Shown here in pieces: positions 61,791 to 64,000 of a DNA stretch of 64,000 bases (positions are counted from its first letter, which is position 1; every line of letters starts with the position of its first letter). This DNA is from DTU098 sp964498525 (GTDB lineage Bacteria > Bacillota > Desulfotomaculia > Desulfotomaculales > Pelotomaculaceae). Both the position numbers and the translations under genes were made by a program. The notes beneath the pieces were generated by a model, which did not search any database, was not told the origin of the DNA, and worked only from the letters and a program-made list of their open reading frames with translations. Location of the stretch: positions 62,001-126,000 of the forward strand of contig CAZCGU010000010.1 of NCBI GenBank assembly GCA_964498525.1, in the 5' to 3' direction.

Positions 61791-62714
61791 TTATGCTTTC
61801 TTTTCCTCCAGATATTTTTCCGCTGCAACTGCGGCAATGGCCCCGTCCGCCACGGCCGTGACAACCTGCCTGAGCAGTTTTTGCCGGATATCCCCTGCCG
61901 CAAAGATGCCGGGGCAGATGGTGCGCATGTTTTCGTCAGTTATGATGTAACCCTTTTCGTCCAGTTCCACCAGGTCTTTTACCAGGCTGGAATTGGGGCG
62001 GTAACCCACGTAGATGAAAACACCGTCCACCTCAAGGCTTGTTTTATTCTGATCCCGGACATCCCTGACCGCCAGGGATTCCACTAAATCGCCGCCCAGG
62101 ATTTCATCAACTACACTGTGCCAGACAAACTCAATTTTGGGATTGGCAAAGGCTCTTTGCTGAATAATCTTGGTTGCCCTCAGTTCTCCGCGCCGGTGAA
62201 TAACAAAAACTTTTTCCGCAAATCTAGTTAAAAACATGGCTTCCTCAACGGCAGCATCCCCGCCCCCCACAACGGCAACGCGCTTCCCGCGGAAGAAAGC
62301 GCCGTCACAGGTTGCACAATAGGATACTCCCCGGCCGGTGAATTCCAATTCACCCTTTACACCCAGAAGATTCGGCTGCACTCCTGTTGCTACAATTAAA
62401 GCTCCCGCCGTAAACCGGCCAGAGCCGGTTTCCAGGATGATTTTACCTTCAGCCGGTTCGATTCCCTCAACATTTGCCGCCATGATTTCCAGGCCAAAAC
62501 GCCGCGCTTGTTTTTCCATCTGATCCATCAGCTCGGGTCCGCTGATACCATTCTCAAAACCAGGGTAGTTTTCAATATGCATTGAGCTGATTACCAGACC
62601 TCCCGGCACCCCTTGTTCCAATAAAACAGTTTTTATAGCCGCCCTCGCTGCATAAATCCCGGCCGAGAGACCGGCCGGACCACCACCGATGATAACAAGT
62701 TCCCTATCATTCAT
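61791..62714 (-). CDS. trxB: Thioredoxin reductase
   Basis: NADPH:thioredoxin oxidoreductase, 307 residues. The N-terminal FAD loop is IGGGPAGLSAGIYAARA. The redox pair Cys133/Cys136 is in SYCATCDGAFF. The NADPH site VVGGGDAAVEEAMFL lies behind it, and GIFAAGDIRQK near the C-terminus binds FAD. It is transcribed on its own or with meaB. No trxA gene is in the window. Start ATG follows GGAGGCG. Confidence 0.95.
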   Translation of the reverse strand: MNDRELVIIGGGPAGLSAGIYAARAAIKTVLLEQGVPGGLVISSMHIENYPGFENGISGPELMDQMEKQARRFGLEIMAANVEGIEPAEGKIILETGSGRFTAGALIVATGVQPNLLGVKGELEFTGRGVSYCATCDGAFFRGKRVAVVGGGDAAVEEAMFLTRFAEKVFVIHRRGELRATKIIQQRAFANPKIEFVWHSVVDEILGGDLVESLAVRDVRDQNKTSLEVDGVFIYVGYRPNSSLVKDLVELDEKGYIITDENMRTICPGIFAAGDIRQKLLRQVVTAVADGAIAAVAAEKYLEEKKA

Positions 62715-63088
62715 TGTGACGCCTCCTCCGTGTTTGAAATGAATGCCATTATCTCAATAATATTATCTTACAGACTAAATTTTAGTCAACAATAAGCCTG
62801 TTTAACGGCAAAAAATAAGGGCGCTTAGAACTCAAGCCACCCTTACTTTTTGTTGCCTGTTTTACAATTCGGAACTAAAACCATGAAACAATTCTTAACC
62901 CCGGTTAGCTGTTTTAGTTTGATTTATCCTTTATTACTGCTCCCTACCCAGCACCCCCTTTTGCATTTGGCTTATTATCTATGCTATCTATATGCGACGG
63001 GGGAATTAACTTACCTGGTAATATTTTGTTTTTCCAGGGCTTTTGGCAAGATCATTGGTGGGGGGGTTTCACTTTAAAGATCCTGGTT
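62715..63088. other. Region between adk and trxB
   Basis: 374 bp that hold the adk terminator at 62811-62850. Frames on the + strand here overlap adk's complement or lack ribosome sites. Confidence 0.4.
62811..62850 (-). terminator. Terminator after adk
   Basis: On the - strand TAAGGG (62836-62831) pairs with CCCTTA (62821-62816), with an inner CTT/AAG pair, followed by a TTTTT run. It lies about 240 bp after the adk stop. Confidence 0.65.
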
Positions 63089-63733
63089 TTAAATGCCCAG
63101 GCTGTCCAGAATATCCGCCAGGACCTTCTTTATTTCCTGGTCGCCGTTGATGTTCTTCAGCAAGCCCCGCCCGGCGTAATAATCAATCAAAGGCTCGGTT
63201 TTCGATTCGTAAATGTCCAGACGGTTGTTAACAACAACTTCATTATCGTCGCTGCGCTGGTAGAGCTCGCCGCCGCAGGCGCCACACCTGCCTTCTTCTT
63301 CAGGCCTGTTGTAACGAAGGTGATAGCTGGCCCCGCAATTGCGGCAAATACGTCGTCCGGTCAAACGTTCCAGAAGTTTTTCCCTTGGGACGGCAATATT
63401 TATTACACCATCAAGGGCAATCTCCATGTTCTTCAGCATATCCTCCAGGGCTTCCGCCTGCACAACGGTGCGGGGAAAACCGTCCAGCAGAAAACCCCGG
63501 GCACAATCGGGTTGGGTAAGGCGCTCCCGGGTTATTCCCACCACCACCGAATCGGGCACAAGTTCGCCCATTTCCATGTATTCCCTGGCCTTCCTGCCCA
63601 TTTCAGTACCTTGCTGGATAGCTTCCCTGAACATATCCCCCGTGGAAATATTTGTTATTTGAAGCTCCCGGGCCAGCGTTTCAGCCTGGGTTCCCTTTCC
63701 TGCCCCCGGCGGCCCCATGATTAGAAGATTCAA
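63089..63733 (-). CDS. adk: Adenylate kinase
   Basis: Interconverts ATP plus AMP with two ADP, 214 residues. The P-loop GPPGAGKGT is at 7-15. The lid has four cysteines, CRNCGASYH and CGACGGEL, so it is a zinc-binding lid as in Gram-positive adenylate kinases. LLDGFPRTVVQAEAL is also conserved. The start is TTG 63733, 5 bases after GGGAGTGA; it gives the usual MNLLIMGPPGAGKGTQ. An ATG 24 bases upstream would add unconserved residues. It is not next to secY here, unlike the usual ribosomal-operon copy. Confidence 0.95.
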   Translation of the reverse strand: MNLLIMGPPGAGKGTQAETLARELQITNISTGDMFREAIQQGTEMGRKAREYMEMGELVPDSVVVGITRERLTQPDCARGFLLDGFPRTVVQAEALEDMLKNMEIALDGVINIAVPREKLLERLTGRRICRNCGASYHLRYNRPEEEGRCGACGGELYQRSDDNEVVVNNRLDIYESKTEPLIDYYAGRGLLKNINGDQEIKKVLADILDSLGI

Positions 63734-64000
63734 CCGTATCACTCCCAAATAATTCATTTTAAAGGTTCTAAAACAAGGGTATTATACCATGAAATGTACA
63801 TTTGGAAAAACCATCGCCCAATCATTGTCCGCCTTTGACGTTGGTAAACAACCGGCTTTAAGTCCGGTATCCATATCACCTTTTCTACCTTCAGCTTTAA
63901 AATCCTCTTATATCCGTAAACATCTTAAAATGAACCGGGTCTGACAGAATGTTAAGTTGCCAACCCCGGGAAAACGCATAGAAGGAAAATGAATTGCCCA

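Noticed and set aside
62981..63724. 247-codon frame opposite adk
   Set aside because: It is the complement of adk, which has all adenylate kinase motifs; the opposite frame resembles nothing and lacks a ribosome site.
1..64000. CRISPR arrays, insertion sequences, prophage or rRNA genes
   Set aside because: No regularly spaced repeats, transposase-like or phage-like proteins, or rRNA sequence were seen.

Overview
The window looks like the chromosome of an anaerobic, spore-forming, syntrophic propionate oxidiser of the Pelotomaculum/Desulfotomaculum type (Peptococcaceae, Firmicutes). Three things support this. The first 12 kb carry the complete methylmalonyl-CoA pathway in the gene order of the mmc cluster of Pelotomaculum thermopropionicum. 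A sporulation gene (spoVB) is present. Ribosome binding sites are strong and TTG/GTG starts are frequent, as in Firmicutes. The species cannot be named from the sequence alone. I see no insertion sequence, prophage, CRISPR array or rRNA gene.

Region 1 (1-15.7 kb, + strand) is central catabolism. It opens with the 3' end of a Fis-type regulator (mmcA) and its terminator. Next come a candidate enhancer dyad and a near-consensus sigma-54 promoter ahead of mmcB. The genes are fumarase mmcB/mmcC, succinyl-CoA synthetase mmcD/mmcE, methylmalonyl-CoA mutase mmcF/mmcG, epimerase mmcH, transcarboxylase mmcI/J/K/M and malate dehydrogenase mmcL. A pyruvate:ferredoxin oxidoreductase (nifJ) and a strong terminator close the region. 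Together they take propionyl-CoA to pyruvate and on to acetyl-CoA plus reduced ferredoxin. The mutase GTPase chaperone meaB lies far away at 60.6-61.5 kb.

Region 2 (15.7-29 kb) is mixed housekeeping and accessory DNA: a zinc phospholipase C-like protein, a Cys-rich small protein, a radical SAM/SPASM protein, topoisomerase III, two universal stress proteins, class II fructose bisphosphatase, an MFS transporter, an acyl-CoA ligase and several unknown proteins.

Region 3 (29-42 kb, mostly - strand) holds a trimeric [FeFe] hydrogenase (hydC-hydB-hydA), which in this family couples H2 formation to NADH plus reduced ferredoxin. It also holds a GT4 glycosyltransferase, phosphofructokinase, a UPF0182 membrane protein, deoC, ddl and tRNA-Trp.

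Region 4 (42-49 kb) has an EF-G-like GTPase, spoVB, surE, a YpmA-like protein, folE, an unlisted 57-residue small protein behind a forespore-like promoter, and a TIGR04086-like membrane protein.

Region 5 (49-55.8 kb, - strand) is the most interesting: hdrC-hdrB-hdrA-mvhD followed by three flx-like genes. hdrA and mvhD each carry one in-frame UGA exactly where the family has a conserved Cys. Each UGA is followed at the right distance by a bacterial SECIS-like hairpin. I read both as selenoproteins, giving a selenocysteine-containing HdrABC-Flx electron-bifurcating complex. It would exchange electrons between NADH, ferredoxin and a thiol/disulfide, beside HydABC and PFOR.

Region 6 (56-64 kb, - strand) holds a DnaQ-DinG helicase, a LapA-like protein, a UPF0173 hydrolase, meaB, trxB and adk.
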